A stretch of 8,506 bases of DNA from Sedimenticola sp. (GCA_027041035.1 JALULB010000218.1:1174-9679); one strand, 5' to 3'; positions 1 through 7,516 are shown, numbered from the stretch's first letter. The notes: generated by a model from the sequence alone, not told the origin. Program-made: numbers and translations.

Positions 1-627
1 GGCCTCGCGCGTTGGCCCGGCGGTGACCATGACGCGTCGGCCACGCCAGCTTTCGGGCTGAAAACTGTCGGCCAGCAGCGCGACGATCCGCTCCGGTTCG
101 AGCATCCGCCCCGGCCCGCTGTCGCCGCATGCCTGCGCCCCTTCGTCCGGCCCGAGGAGTGTCGCGCCACGTTGTTTCAGCAGCGCGGCGTTGTCCCGCA
201 CCGAGGCATCCGCCCACATCCGCTGATTCATCGCCGGCGCCAACAGACGCGGCGCCGGGCTGGCCAGGCACAGGGTGGTCAGCAGGTCATCGGCGTGACC
301 GCCCGCCAGGCGCGCCATGAAGCCGGCGCTGGCCGGCGCGATCAGGATACGTTGCGCCCAACGCGCCAGTTCGATATGTCCCATCGCCGCCTCGTGGGCC
401 GCGTCGAACAGCTCGGCGCGCACTGGCCTTCCGGTCAGCGCCTGAAGCGTCATCGGCGTAATGAAGCGACACGCCGCGTCGGTCATCACCGCTTGTACCT
501 CGGCGCCCCGGCCAGTCAGAAGGCGCGCCAGTTCCGCCGCCTTGTAGGCGGCGATACTCCCGCTGATGCCAAGCAGTATCCTCTTGCCGTCAAGAACGCT
601 CAGGGCTGATCCCTCGTGAATACGCAT
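1..627 (-). CDS. coaBC: Phosphopantothenoylcysteine decarboxylase/phosphopantothenate-cysteine ligase, N-terminal part
   Basis: This is the bifunctional coenzyme A enzyme (Dfp). CoaB joins 4'-phosphopantothenate to cysteine, and the flavin-dependent CoaC domain decarboxylates the product to 4'-phosphopantetheine. The window holds 209 codons: the whole CoaC domain and the first residues of CoaB (GRRVMVTAGPTREA). Visible motifs, numbered from the ATG at 627, are the flavin-binding GISGSIAAYK (20-29), the active-site His84 in GHIELARWA, PAMN with Asn134, and Cys167 in ACGDSGPGRM. All three key residues sit exactly nine positions later than H75, N125 and C158 of the E. coli enzyme. The start is uncertain. 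The ATG at 627 has a weak Shine-Dalgarno, while a CTG at 603 lies 6 nt after GAGGGA and aligns with the usual family start. The C-terminal CoaB part lies beyond position 1. The gene is divergent from radC. The identification is firm and only the start is open. Confidence 0.96.
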   Translation of the reverse strand, partial: MRIHEGSALSVLDGKRILLGISGSIAAYKAAELARLLTGRGAEVQAVMTDAACRFITPMTLQALTGRPVRAELFDAAHEAAMGHIELARWAQRILIAPASAGFMARLAGGHADDLLTTLCLASPAPRLLAPAMNQRMWADASVRDNAALLKQRGATLLGPDEGAQACGDSGPGRMLEPERIVALLADSFQPESWRGRRVMVTAGPTREA

Positions 628-644
628 AAAATTCCATGCATGAT

Positions 645-656
645 AAACTATAGTTT
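645..656. promoter_or_regulatory. 12-bp palindrome in the coaBC/radC divergent spacer, possible promoter core
   Basis: AAACTATAGTTT is a perfect palindrome between the divergent coaBC and radC genes. It offers a TATAGT -10-like hexamer on either strand. No good -35 hexamer stands at 16-18 bp on either side, so calling it a promoter is inference from position and AT-richness only. A radC transcript starting here would carry the whole hairpin element in its leader. Confidence 0.3.
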
Positions 657-698
657 CCGCCAGCCAAATACCTGATTTTCACACGGCGACGGTAATCC

Positions 699-868
699 CC
701 TAGGAGCCTGTCGGGTTATGGGGGATCGTAGCGAGAAGGTGGGAGAGCGAGGCCAAATGTTCCCGTTTTTGAGGCACATAGTGGGCCTATGCAACAAAAA
801 AACGGGGATATTTGGACCGCTCTCCCACCTTCGCAGTAGATTCATCCATAATCCGACAGCCTCCCAGG
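699..868 (+). repeat. 170-bp nested inverted-repeat element (MITE-like), long form
   Basis: The two halves are imperfect reverse complements over almost the whole length. The outer ends are CCTAGGAG...CTGTCGG (from 699) against CCGACAGCCTCCCAGG (to 868). Further in, GAAGGTGGGAGAGCG (735-749) pairs perfectly with CGCTCTCCCACCTTC (818-832), followed by CCAAAT/ATTTGG and CCCGTTTTT/AAAAAACGGG stretches. The centre is CATAG-TGGGC-CTATG. Both arms read KVGER in their own sense strand, as expected for an inverted repeat. A shorter relative lies near 8091-8157. There is no transposase and no convincing target-site duplication. The right end abuts the radC ribosome-binding site. It could be a non-autonomous mobile element (MITE), a REP/BIME-like repeat, or a structured leader RNA. 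The repeat is directly visible; its class is inference. Confidence 0.8.
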
Positions 869-879
869 ATAATAACCGA

Positions 880-1551
880 ATGTCGATCAAGGACTGGCCC
901 GCCGAAGACAGGCCACGAGAAAAACTGCTGAGATGCGGCGCGGATTCGCTGACCGATGCCGAACTGCTGGCGATTTTTCTGCGTACCGGCGTGAGTGGAA
1001 AGAACGCCGTGGAACTGGCACGTGATCTGCTCGATGAGTTTGGCTCGCTGAAACGCCTGCTCGGCGCCGACAAGCAACAGTTCTGCAAGGCCAGGGGATT
1101 GGGCGAAGCGAAATACGTCCAACTTCAAGCGGTATTGGAGATGAGCGGTCGCTACCTGCGCGAACGCATCGAACAGGATGCCTTCGGCAGCCCGGAACAG
1201 ACCCGTGAATATGTCAGCTCGCGGCTGCGCCGCTATCCTCACGAAGTGTTCGCCTGCCTGTTCCTCGACAACCGCCACCGCCTGATCGCCTTCGAGGAGT
1301 TGTTCAATGGCACCATCGACGGCGCGTCGGTGCATCCCCGCGAGGTCGTCAGGCGCGTGATCGCGCACAACGCCGCCGCAGTCATTCTGGCCCACAACCA
1401 TCCTTCCGGCGTATCCGAGCCCAGCCGGGCCGACATCCAGATCACCAGCCGCCTGCGCGATGCCCTCGGGTTGATCGATACCCGCGTGCTGGACCACTTC
1501 ATTGTCGGTGACGGCCCGGCGGTATCCTTCGCGGAGCGTGGACTGCTGTAA
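880..1551 (+). CDS. radC: RadC family protein (UPF0758), JAMM/MPN+ domain
   Basis: This 223-residue protein belongs to the RadC family. The family was historically linked to DNA repair, but its biochemical activity is unsettled. The start at 880 gives the typical N-terminus [17 protein letters not shown] helix-hairpin-helix-like segment spans about residues 22-87 ([25 protein letters not shown]). The C-terminal half is a JAMM metal-binding domain, with a conserved Glu in EELFNGT (139-140), HNHPSG with His172 and His174, and Asp185 ten residues after His174. The metal site therefore looks intact. The same frame is open back to an ATG at 718, but that would add 54 residues encoded by the hairpin element and unlike the family. 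AGGA at 866-869, 10 nt upstream, is the likely ribosome-binding site and overlaps the end of that element. Position between coaBC and rpmB is the usual gammaproteobacterial arrangement. Confidence 0.95.
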   Translation: MSIKDWPAEDRPREKLLRCGADSLTDAELLAIFLRTGVSGKNAVELARDLLDEFGSLKRLLGADKQQFCKARGLGEAKYVQLQAVLEMSGRYLRERIEQDAFGSPEQTREYVSSRLRRYPHEVFACLFLDNRHRLIAFEELFNGTIDGASVHPREVVRRVIAHNAAAVILAHNHPSGVSEPSRADIQITSRLRDALGLIDTRVLDHFIVGDGPAVSFAERGLL

Positions 1552-1593
1552 ACGGCGGAAAGGCAGAGCCAATGATGATCGGTAACCATTTAC

Positions 1594-1622
1594 TTGACCC
1601 AAGGCGGTCGTTTTGCTATAAA
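1594..1622 (+). promoter_or_regulatory. Sigma-70-type promoter for rpmB-rpmG
   Basis: TTGACC (1594-1599) and TATAAA (1617-1622) are separated by 17 bp, close to the sigma-70 consensus. Transcription would start near 1629, giving a leader of roughly 70 nt before rpmB. The pair lies in the gap between radC and rpmB, so the ribosomal protein genes can be transcribed independently of radC. The hexamers are seen directly; activity is inferred. Confidence 0.82.
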
Positions 1623-1697
1623 TTCCGGTTTTATTCTCCGCCGTGATCATTCGCGGCATCATGTATCACTAATCGGGATTTCTCAGGGTTCAGCATC

Positions 1698-1934
1698 ATG
1701 TCCAGAGTCTGTCAGGTAACAGGTAAACGTCCGATGAGCGGCAACAATGTCTCTCACGCCCATAACAAGACCCGGCGTCGTTTTCTGCCGAATCTGCACA
1801 ACCACAGATTCTGGGTCGAGAGCGAGAACCGCTGGGTTCGCCTGCGCGTTTCCGCCAGCGGCATGCGCATCATCGACAAGAAAGGTATCGACGCCGTACT
1901 GGCCGAGATGCGTGGCCGTGGCGAGAAGGTTTAA
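1698..1934 (+). CDS. rpmB: 50S ribosomal protein L28
   Basis: This 78-residue protein is the large-subunit ribosomal protein L28 (bL28), the same length as in E. coli. It begins [21 protein letters not shown] and carries the basic [10 protein letters not shown] stretch, typical of the family. The later part ([16 protein letters not shown]) also fits. Only one cysteine (Cys5) is present, so this is the form without the CxxC zinc-binding pairs. AGGG at 1685-1688 lies 9 nt before the ATG. The gene is followed after 11 nt by rpmG, with which it forms a two-gene operon behind the promoter at 1594-1622. Confidence 0.97.
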   Translation: MSRVCQVTGKRPMSGNNVSHAHNKTRRRFLPNLHNHRFWVESENRWVRLRVSASGMRIIDKKGIDAVLAEMRGRGEKV

Positions 1935-1945
1935 AGGAGCAGATC

Positions 1946-2101
1946 ATGCGTGACAAGATCAAGATGGTATCCAGCGCCGGCACCGGCCATTTCTATACGA
2001 CCACGAAGAACAAGCGCACCACGCCCGACAAGCTGGAGATGAAGAAGTACGATCCGACCGTGCGCAAACACGTGATGTACAAGGAAAGCAAGATCAAATA
2101 G
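1946..2101 (+). CDS. rpmG: 50S ribosomal protein L33
   Basis: This short gene of 51 residues encodes large-subunit ribosomal protein L33 (bL33). It reads [20 protein letters not shown] at the start and ends with [10 protein letters not shown], matching the E. coli protein apart from a missing few N-terminal residues. It has no cysteines, so it is the zinc-free form. A strong AGGAG (1935-1939) lies 6 nt before the ATG and overlaps the end of rpmB closely enough for coupled expression. A perfect terminator hairpin follows at 2150-2185. Confidence 0.97.
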   Translation: MRDKIKMVSSAGTGHFYTTTKNKRTTPDKLEMKKYDPTVRKHVMYKESKIK

Positions 2102-2149
2102 ACCGCCCGCATGGATCATGACTACGCGTTGAGTAGTCGCTTTGGGCCG

Positions 2150-2185
2150 AACGAAAAAAACCGCCAAATGGCGGTTTTTTTCGTT
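2150..2185. terminator. Bidirectional intrinsic terminator between rpmG and the cyclic-di-GMP gene
   Basis: A perfect 16-bp stem (2150-2165 against 2170-2185) closes on an AAAT loop. A GC core CCGCC/GGCGG is flanked by seven A on the left and seven T on the right, so a U-tract forms whichever strand is transcribed. It sits between convergent genes, 48 bp after rpmG and 37 bp after the end of the minus-strand gene, and can serve both. A weaker hairpin, GACTAC/GTAGTC (2120-2138), precedes it. Confidence 0.93.
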
Positions 2186-2222
2186 TCCAGCGCGCGGATG
2201 AGGCCGCCAACAGCGGAAGCCT

Positions 2223-4400
2223 TCAACCGACACCGCTGGCCTTGCCCGCCGCGCAGGAAAAGAAAGCGACCTCCATCAGCTTCTCCGCCTCGTCGGCCGG
2301 CACCGGCTTGCTGAACAGGTATCCCTGAGCAAAATCGCAGCCGTGCTGGCGCAGATACTCCAGTTGCTCCGGCGTCTCCACGCCCTCGGCGACGATATCC
2401 AGATCCAGCGTCTTGCCCAGCGCGATGATTGCGCGGATGATCGCCGCGTCGTTGCTGTCGGTGGTGATGTCCTTGACGAAACTCCGGTCGATCTTCAGCG
2501 CATCCAATGGCAACTGCTTCAGGTAACTGAGCGAGGAGTAGCCGGTACCGAAGTCATCGATGGACAGACTGATGCCGACCTCCTTCAGATTCCGCAGAAT
2601 CACTGTGTTCGAGTCCACGTCATGCATGACGGTACTTTCCGTCAACTCCAGTTCCAACGCATCGGGGGCGATGGAGTGGCGCTGCAACGCGTTGAGTATC
2701 TGGCGCACCAAGCCCTGCTGGTTGAACTGCTGAAAAGACAGGTTGACGCCGACATGCCCGGCCTGTCTGCCCCGCGCCCGCCATTCACGAATCTGCGCGC
2801 AGGCGGTATCCAGCACCCATTCCCCGATCGGGATGATCAGGCCGCTGTCCTCGGCGATGGGAATGAACTCGTCGGGTGGAATCAGGCCAAAGCCCGGCTG
2901 CTCCCAGCGTACCAGCGCCTCGAAGCCGACCAGTTGGCAGTTGTCACGGATATCCAGCTTCGGCTGATAATGCAACACCAACTGACCGCGCTCCACGGCT
3001 TGTTTCAAACGGGTTTCCATGCTCAGCCGCTTGGCAAACTGCGAGTTCATCTGATTGGTATAGCAGCGAAAGGTATCCCGGCCGGAACGCTTTGCCTGAT
3101 ACATCGCCGTATCCGCGTTCTTCAGCAGGGTCTCGACCTCCTTGCCGTCATCCGGGTAGATGGCGACCCCGATACTCGCGCGGATATAGATGTCCTGCCC
3201 GGAGACGCGCACCGGCTCGGTGCTCAAATGTTCCAGCACGCGATCCGCCACCTGCGCGACGACACTGGCCGTGTGCAGGTTCGACAACAGGATGGTGAAT
3301 TCATCGCCGCCAAGACGCGACAGTGAGAACACGTCGTCTCCGCCCTCGTGGGCGGCCTGCGCGACCATGTCGGAGCCACGCAGACTTTCCTGCAGGCGTT
3401 CGGATACCGAGCGCAACAGCTCATCCCCGGCGCCATGCCCCCAGGTATCGTTGATGCGTTTGAACTGATCGAGATCCAGATAGAGCAGCGCCACGCGATG
3501 GCCATGCTTGTCGGCGTCGAACAGCGCCCTTTTGGCGTGTTCCATGAACAACTGCCGATTGGGCAGACCGGTGAGCGCATCGTAAAAAGCCAGAAAATAG
3601 ATGCGCTCTTCCGCCTTCTTGCGCTCGGAAATATCTTGCACGATCCCCTGCATACCGATCGCTTTCCCGGCGTGATCGACGATTACCCTGGCCTGGGTAT
3701 GCACGTTGTGCACATTGTCGTTACCCAATACCAGATCGTGATCAATGCTACAGGTGGCGCGCTGCGCGATGGCCCGCGCAAGCGCGGCCTCGACCCGATG
3801 GCGCTCGCCACCCGCCAGCATCGCGACAAATCCGGCGTAGCTAGCGTCGGCGGGCGCCCGGCCGACACCAAACACCTGGGGAAAGCTCGGTGACCACACC
3901 CAGCTGTCATCGACCAGATTCCACTCCCAGTGCACCAGGCGCGCGACCAGCTGTGCCTGGGAGAGTTTCTGCTCGTTGTGACGCAACGATTGAAACGCAT
4001 CCGCCGCGCGCAACAGGTAGCGAACCCGGTGGTTCAGGATCGGCCAATTGACCGGCTTGGTGATAAAATCCGTTGCCCCGACCTCGTAGGCGCGCTGGAT
4101 GGAGGCGACATCCTCCAGCCCGGTCACCATGACGATGGTCACCTCGTCACCGCCTGACAGGGCACGAATCCGCGAGCAGGCGCTGAAACCATCCAGCACC
4201 GGCATCTGCACATCCATCAGTATCAGGTCTGGCTGTTCGCGTGAGAACGCCTCGACGGCCTGTTCGCCGTTCTCCGCCTCGGTGACGCGCAGACCGGCCT
4301 GCTCCAGCGCCTCGCGCATCAACAGGCGCATCGCCAGATCATCATCAACGACGAGTATCAGGCGTGTCGACGACGCCATATCGAGATCCCGGTCAGACAT
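2223..4400 (-). CDS. Response regulator with REC, PAS, GGDEF and EAL domains (cyclic-di-GMP synthesis/degradation)
   Basis: This 725-residue cytoplasmic protein has no membrane segments. Domains in order: receiver (about 14-130), with acidic DDD at 19-21, phospho-acceptor Asp63 in LILMDVQMP, Thr93 and Lys115; PAS (about 150-262), ending in the PAC-like [19 protein letters not shown] (about 266-445), with DALTGLPNR and an intact GGDEF at 364-368; EAL (about 458-715). The EAL catalytic set looks complete: Glu494 in FEALVRW, Asn553, ELTES at 585-589, Asp615-Asp616 in [10 protein letters not shown], Lys636, Glu672 and Gln692. Both synthesis and hydrolysis of cyclic-di-GMP are possible on sequence, and phosphorylation by an unknown kinase would control it. 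An insertion of about 14 residues separates RGSD (341-344) from GGDEF, so the usual inhibitory-site spacing is lost. An alternative start is Met8 (4379). No kinase gene is adjacent, so the pathway served is unknown. Confidence 0.95.
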   Translation of the reverse strand: MSDRDLDMASSTRLILVVDDDLAMRLLMREALEQAGLRVTEAENGEQAVEAFSREQPDLILMDVQMPVLDGFSACSRIRALSGGDEVTIVMVTGLEDVASIQRAYEVGATDFITKPVNWPILNHRVRYLLRAADAFQSLRHNEQKLSQAQLVARLVHWEWNLVDDSWVWSPSFPQVFGVGRAPADASYAGFVAMLAGGERHRVEAALARAIAQRATCSIDHDLVLGNDNVHNVHTQARVIVDHAGKAIGMQGIVQDISERKKAEERIYFLAFYDALTGLPNRQLFMEHAKRALFDADKHGHRVALLYLDLDQFKRINDTWGHGAGDELLRSVSERLQESLRGSDMVAQAAHEGGDDVFSLSRLGGDEFTILLSNLHTASVVAQVADRVLEHLSTEPVRVSGQDIYIRASIGVAIYPDDGKEVETLLKNADTAMYQAKRSGRDTFRCYTNQMNSQFAKRLSMETRLKQAVERGQLVLHYQPKLDIRDNCQLVGFEALVRWEQPGFGLIPPDEFIPIAEDSGLIIPIGEWVLDTACAQIREWRARGRQAGHVGVNLSFQQFNQQGLVRQILNALQRHSIAPDALELELTESTVMHDVDSNTVILRNLKEVGISLSIDDFGTGYSSLSYLKQLPLDALKIDRSFVKDITTDSNDAAIIRAIIALGKTLDLDIVAEGVETPEQLEYLRQHGCDFAQGYLFSKPVPADEAEKLMEVAFFSCAAGKASGVG

Positions 4401-4638
4401 CGCTCATCCCCGACCCGGCTGCGAGTTATCAGCCACCGAGCCGATATCGCATCTATGCTGTTTGTTCTCCGATCTCACATCCATCAACTCCAAGTCTGTC
4501 CGCGCACCCCGCCCGAGAAGCGCCTTCGGGTTCACGCGCGCCGCCACGTGACATGTCGACGCACTGGTGATTATTTCGGCAGCCGGGGAAAAATATTGAC
4601 AGGGCGGGAAGAATCAGGCCAGGAGCCGGCACGGAAAC

Positions 4639-4649
4639 TTCATGAATTC
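4639..4649. repeat. 11-bp direct repeat, copy 1 (TTCATGAATTC)
   Basis: TTCATGAATTC is found here and again at 4773-4783. It contains the 8-bp palindrome TTCATGAA overlapping GAATTC. Two exact copies in one promoter-bearing spacer could be protein-binding sites, but the role is unproven. Confidence 0.45.
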
Positions 4650-4772
4650 GCGCAATGCTCTCGCAATATATTGATATTACGAGGAATTCTATAAAGCCGT
4701 CGCGTATCCGTGATTATGCGCAACGGAAGCGGATTTCTCGCGGAATCAAGCGGCAAGCGAGGGCGTGCGTAA

Positions 4773-4783
4773 TTCATGAATTC
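4773..4783. repeat. 11-bp direct repeat, copy 2, inside a 12-bp palindrome at the infA promoter
   Basis: This is the second exact copy of TTCATGAATTC, 134 bp from the first. Here it sits in the perfect palindrome AATTCATGAATT (4771-4782). That covers the place where the -35 hexamer of the infA promoter would be (about 4779-4784), a position suited to a repressor or activator site. The regulatory role is inference. Confidence 0.45.
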
Positions 4784-4798
4784 TCCGGGCTGGCGATA

Positions 4799-4807
4799 TG
4801 CTATACT
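4799..4807 (+). promoter_or_regulatory. Extended -10 promoter for infA
   Basis: TGCTATACT is an extended -10 element (TG, one base, then TATACT at 4802-4807). No recognisable -35 hexamer is present 17 bp upstream, where AATTCT of a palindrome lies instead; extended -10 promoters can work without one. Transcription would begin near 4814, leaving about 30 nt before the infA start codon. Confidence 0.6.
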
Positions 4808-4843
4808 CCGCGCGCTTTGGAGCAACTTGAAGTCTACAGAGAG

Positions 4844-5062
4844 ATGGCAAAAGAAGATTTTATTGAAATGGAAGGCACCGTGATCGACACGCTGCCGAAT
4901 ACCACTTTCCGTGTCGAGCTGGAAAACGGTCACGTCGTGACCGCGCATATCTCCGGCAAGATGCGCAAGCATTACATTCGCATCCTGACCGGCGACAAGG
5001 TAACGGTGCAACTGACCCCTTACGACCTGAGCAAGGGTCGCATCACCTATCGCGCCCGCTGA
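4844..5062 (+). CDS. infA: Translation initiation factor IF-1
   Basis: This 72-residue protein is initiation factor IF-1, an S1/OB-fold protein that binds the A site of the 30S subunit during initiation. It starts [20 protein letters not shown] and contains [30 protein letters not shown] in the standard order, ending in KGRITYRAR. Length and sequence match the family throughout. The frame continues open upstream to 4655, but the ATG at 4844 gives the canonical protein. The ribosome-binding site is a weak purine run (AGAGAG) directly before the start. The gene is convergent with clpA, 27 bp apart, as in many gammaproteobacteria. Confidence 0.98.
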   Translation: MAKEDFIEMEGTVIDTLPNTTFRVELENGHVVTAHISGKMRKHYIRILTGDKVTVQLTPYDLSKGRITYRAR

Positions 5063-5089
5063 TCGGTGACGCTAGCTGGCGGCGTGCCG

Positions 5090-7372
5090 TCAGACCGCTG
5101 ACTTGTCCGCCTGACCCGCTTTCTCGACAATATCGAACACCAGTTCATCGTCCCGCACCGAGACGCTCACGTGACCTCCGCGTGACAGCCTGCCGAACAG
5201 CAACTCCTCCGCCAGCGGCTTGCGAATCTTGTCCCGGATCACCCGCGCCATCGGACGCGCGCCCATGCGTACGTCATAACCCTTGTTGCCCAACCAGGCA
5301 CGCGCTTCCGCCTCGACACTCAATGTCACGTGCTTGTCCGCCAGTTGCGCCTCTAGCTCGAACAGGAACTTGTCCACCACGTTGCCTATCGATTCCTTCG
5401 CCAACGGCGCGAACTGGACGATAGCATCCAGCCGGTTGCGGAACTCCGGCGTGAACAGCTTGCGAATCGCCTCCATGCCATCGCTGCTGTGATCCTGGGA
5501 GGTAAATCCGATCGACGGTCGCGCCATGTCCTGGGCGCCCGCGTTGGTCGTCATGATGATGGTGACATTGCGGAAATCCGATTTGCGCCCATTATTGTCC
5601 GTCAACGTGCCGTGGTCCATCACCTGCAACAGCAGATTGAACACATCCGGGTGGGCTTTTTCGATCTCGTCGAGCAGCAACACCGAATGCGGGTGCTTGT
5701 TGATCTGCTCCGTCAACAGGCCACCCTGGTCGAAGCCGACGTAGCCCGGCGGCGCGCCGATCAGACGTGACACCGTGTGTCGCTCCATATACTCCGACAT
5801 GTCGAAGCGAATCAACTCCAGCCCGAGTATGCGCGCCAACTGCCGGGTGACCTCGGTCTTGCCAACGCCGGTGGGCCCGGCGAACAGGAAGGCGCCGACC
5901 GGACGGTCCTCGTTGCCCAGCCCGGAACGACTCATGCGAATCGCCGAGGACAGGGTTTCAATCGCGTCGTCCTGCCCGTATACGACCATCTTCAGATCAC
6001 GCGGCAGATTCTTCAGCGCCTCGTTGTCGGTCCGGGATACCTTTTTCTCCGGGATACGCGCGATCTTCGCGACGACGCGCTCGATATCGCCGACGCCGAT
6101 CGTGCGACGCCGCTTCGCCGGTGTCTGCAGACGCGTGCTCGCGCCGGCCTCGTCGATGACATCGATGGCCTTGTCCGGCAGGTGCCGGTCGTTGATGTAT
6201 TTCGCCGACAGCTCGGCCGCGGTGCGCAACGCCTTGTTGGTGTACTTGATGTCGTGATGCTCTTCGAAGCGGCTCTTCAGCCCACGCAGGATCTCCACGG
6301 TCTCGTCGACACTCGGCTCGGTGACATCGATCTTCTGGAAACGGCGCGCCAAGGCGTGATCCTTCTCGAAGATCGAACGATACTCCTGGTAGGTCGTGGA
6401 ACCGATGCAGCGCATCTCGCCGGAAGCCAGCATCGGCTTGATCAGATTGGATGCATCCATGACACCGCCCGACGCCGCGCCAGCACCGATTATCGTGTGG
6501 ATCTCATCAATGAAAAGAATGACATGAGACTCTTTCTTCAACTGATTGATAACGGACTTCAGGCGCTTCTCGAAATCACCCCGGTATTTGGTGCCGGCGA
6601 CCAGGCCGCCAAGATCCAGTGAATAGATCACGTTGCCGTCGAGTACCTCGGGTACCTCGGCATCGACGATCTTCTTCGCCAGGCCCTCCGCGATGGCCGT
6701 CTTGCCGACACCGGCCTCGCCGACCAGCAACGGGTTGTTCTTGCGTCGACGGCACAGGATCTGGATGGTCCGCTCGATCTCGTGGGCGCGACCGATCAGC
6801 GGATCGATCTTCCCGGCGCGAGCCAGTTCGTTCAGGTTGACCGCATAGGTGTCCAGCGGACTCGCGCTGGTGTTCTCGTTGCTTTCATTCGTGTCGCCAC
6901 TCGGTGAAACACCGGGTAGTTCATTGTCGTCGCGCACCTTGGAGATCCCGTGCGCGATATAGTTGACGACATCCAGCCGGGTAATGTCCTGCTTGTCGAG
7001 GAGATAGACCGCCTGGGATTCCTGCTCGTTGAACAACGCCACGAGGATGTTCGCGCCGGTGACTTCGTCGCCCTCCTTGCCGGACGACTGAATCTGAAAG
7101 ACCGCGCGTTGCAAGACCCGCTGGAAACCCAGCGTCGGCTGGGCTTCGCGAGGATCTCCGTCGCGCAACACCGGTGTCGTCTCGTCGAGGTAACTGGCTA
7201 GATCGCTGCGCAGGCTGTCCATGTCCGCCGCGCACGCACGCAACACCTCCACCGCCGAGGGATTGTCCAGCAGCGCCAGCAGCAGATGCTCCACCGTCAT
7301 GAATTCATGGCGCAACTCGCGTGCGCTCTTGAACGCCTGATTCAGCGTATATTCGAGTTCTTTGCTTAACAT
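5090..7372 (-). CDS. clpA: ATP-dependent Clp protease ATP-binding subunit ClpA
   Basis: This is ClpA, the hexameric AAA+ unfoldase that feeds substrates to the ClpP peptidase and works with the adaptor ClpS on N-degron proteins. It is 760 residues long, near the usual length. The N-domain (about 1-143) binds ClpS and is followed by a polar linker rich in Asn, Ser and Glu (about 148-170). The first AAA+ domain has Walker A GEAGVGKT (218-225) and Walker B ILFIDE (285-290). The second has Walker A GPTGVGKT (499-506) and Walker B VLLLDE (564-569). The ClpP-docking loop is IGF at 621-623, where E. coli ClpA has IGL. All ATPase motifs look intact. The start at 7372 is preceded by GAGGT about 10 nt upstream. 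clpS lies 144 bp upstream on the same strand, so the two may be co-transcribed. Confidence 0.98.
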   Translation of the reverse strand: MLSKELEYTLNQAFKSARELRHEFMTVEHLLLALLDNPSAVEVLRACAADMDSLRSDLASYLDETTPVLRDGDPREAQPTLGFQRVLQRAVFQIQSSGKEGDEVTGANILVALFNEQESQAVYLLDKQDITRLDVVNYIAHGISKVRDDNELPGVSPSGDTNESNENTSASPLDTYAVNLNELARAGKIDPLIGRAHEIERTIQILCRRRKNNPLLVGEAGVGKTAIAEGLAKKIVDAEVPEVLDGNVIYSLDLGGLVAGTKYRGDFEKRLKSVINQLKKESHVILFIDEIHTIIGAGAASGGVMDASNLIKPMLASGEMRCIGSTTYQEYRSIFEKDHALARRFQKIDVTEPSVDETVEILRGLKSRFEEHHDIKYTNKALRTAAELSAKYINDRHLPDKAIDVIDEAGASTRLQTPAKRRRTIGVGDIERVVAKIARIPEKKVSRTDNEALKNLPRDLKMVVYGQDDAIETLSSAIRMSRSGLGNEDRPVGAFLFAGPTGVGKTEVTRQLARILGLELIRFDMSEYMERHTVSRLIGAPPGYVGFDQGGLLTEQINKHPHSVLLLDEIEKAHPDVFNLLLQVMDHGTLTDNNGRKSDFRNVTIIMTTNAGAQDMARPSIGFTSQDHSSDGMEAIRKLFTPEFRNRLDAIVQFAPLAKESIGNVVDKFLFELEAQLADKHVTLSVEAEARAWLGNKGYDVRMGARPMARVIRDKIRKPLAEELLFGRLSRGGHVSVSVRDDELVFDIVEKAGQADKSAV

Positions 7373-7516
7373 CCGCTCTTACCTCATTACACCTTACCGA
7401 CATTCAGACCACGATCATCGATCAATTACTTCATCGACCGCTGATGATTTTCCTTGGACGCCATCGCGCATCCAGACCACACCACGATCCGCGCCGGACA
7501 CGCCCGAAGGTGGCGA
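7373..7516. other. Spacer between clpS and clpA
   Basis: This 144-bp gap between two genes on the same strand holds no gene. I see no intrinsic terminator after clpS and no consensus promoter for clpA, so read-through from clpS is plausible but not shown. Confidence 0.5.

Larger units (their letters stand above)
4401..4843. other. Divergent intergenic region between the cyclic-di-GMP gene and infA
   Basis: This 443-bp spacer has no convincing gene. The frame upstream of infA is open from 4655 but does not resemble IF-1. The left part (to about 4560) is GC-rich and holds a hairpin-like CCCGAGAAG-CGC-CTTCGGG at 4512-4530. The right part (about 4590-4800) is AT-richer, with several palindromes: TTCATGAA (4639-4646), CAATATATTG (4664-4673) and AATTCATGAATT (4771-4782). 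I found no tRNA, although E. coli has a serine tRNA gene near infA. I could not find a good promoter for the minus-strand gene. Confidence 0.6.

Noticed and set aside
699..868. Intrinsic terminator or integron attC site
   Set aside because: No T-tract follows the stem, and the core sites of an attC (AAC/GTT ends with simple R boxes) are not seen. No integrase or cassette context is present.
718..879. 54-residue N-terminal extension of radC
   Set aside because: The frame is open, but the encoded peptide comes from the palindromic element, and RadC proteins normally begin at the residues encoded from 880. I kept the short start.
787..1662. Minus-strand open frame of 291 codons
   Set aside because: It is antisense to radC, which has intact JAMM motifs, and shows no recognisable protein features.
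2343..3326. Long plus-strand open frame of 327 codons
   Set aside because: It runs antisense through the GGDEF-EAL gene, whose domains and catalytic motifs are clearly intact. It is a shadow of a GC-rich coding region.
4596..4601. TTGACA as a -35 box for a plus-strand promoter
   Set aside because: No acceptable -10 hexamer lies 16-18 bp downstream.
4630..4648. Sigma-54-like promoter (GGCACGGAAACTTC)
   Set aside because: The GG of the -24 box is present, but the GC of the -12 box is missing at the required spacing.
4655..4843. 63-residue N-terminal extension of infA or a separate small gene
   Set aside because: IF-1 is 72 residues and starts at 4844. The upstream peptide has no family resemblance and overlaps the extended -10 promoter.
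4401..4843. Serine tRNA gene near infA, as in E. coli
   Set aside because: No cloverleaf or T-arm consensus could be found on either strand.
5777..6622. Plus-strand open frame of 281 codons
   Set aside because: It is antisense to clpA, whose Walker motifs read through the same interval.
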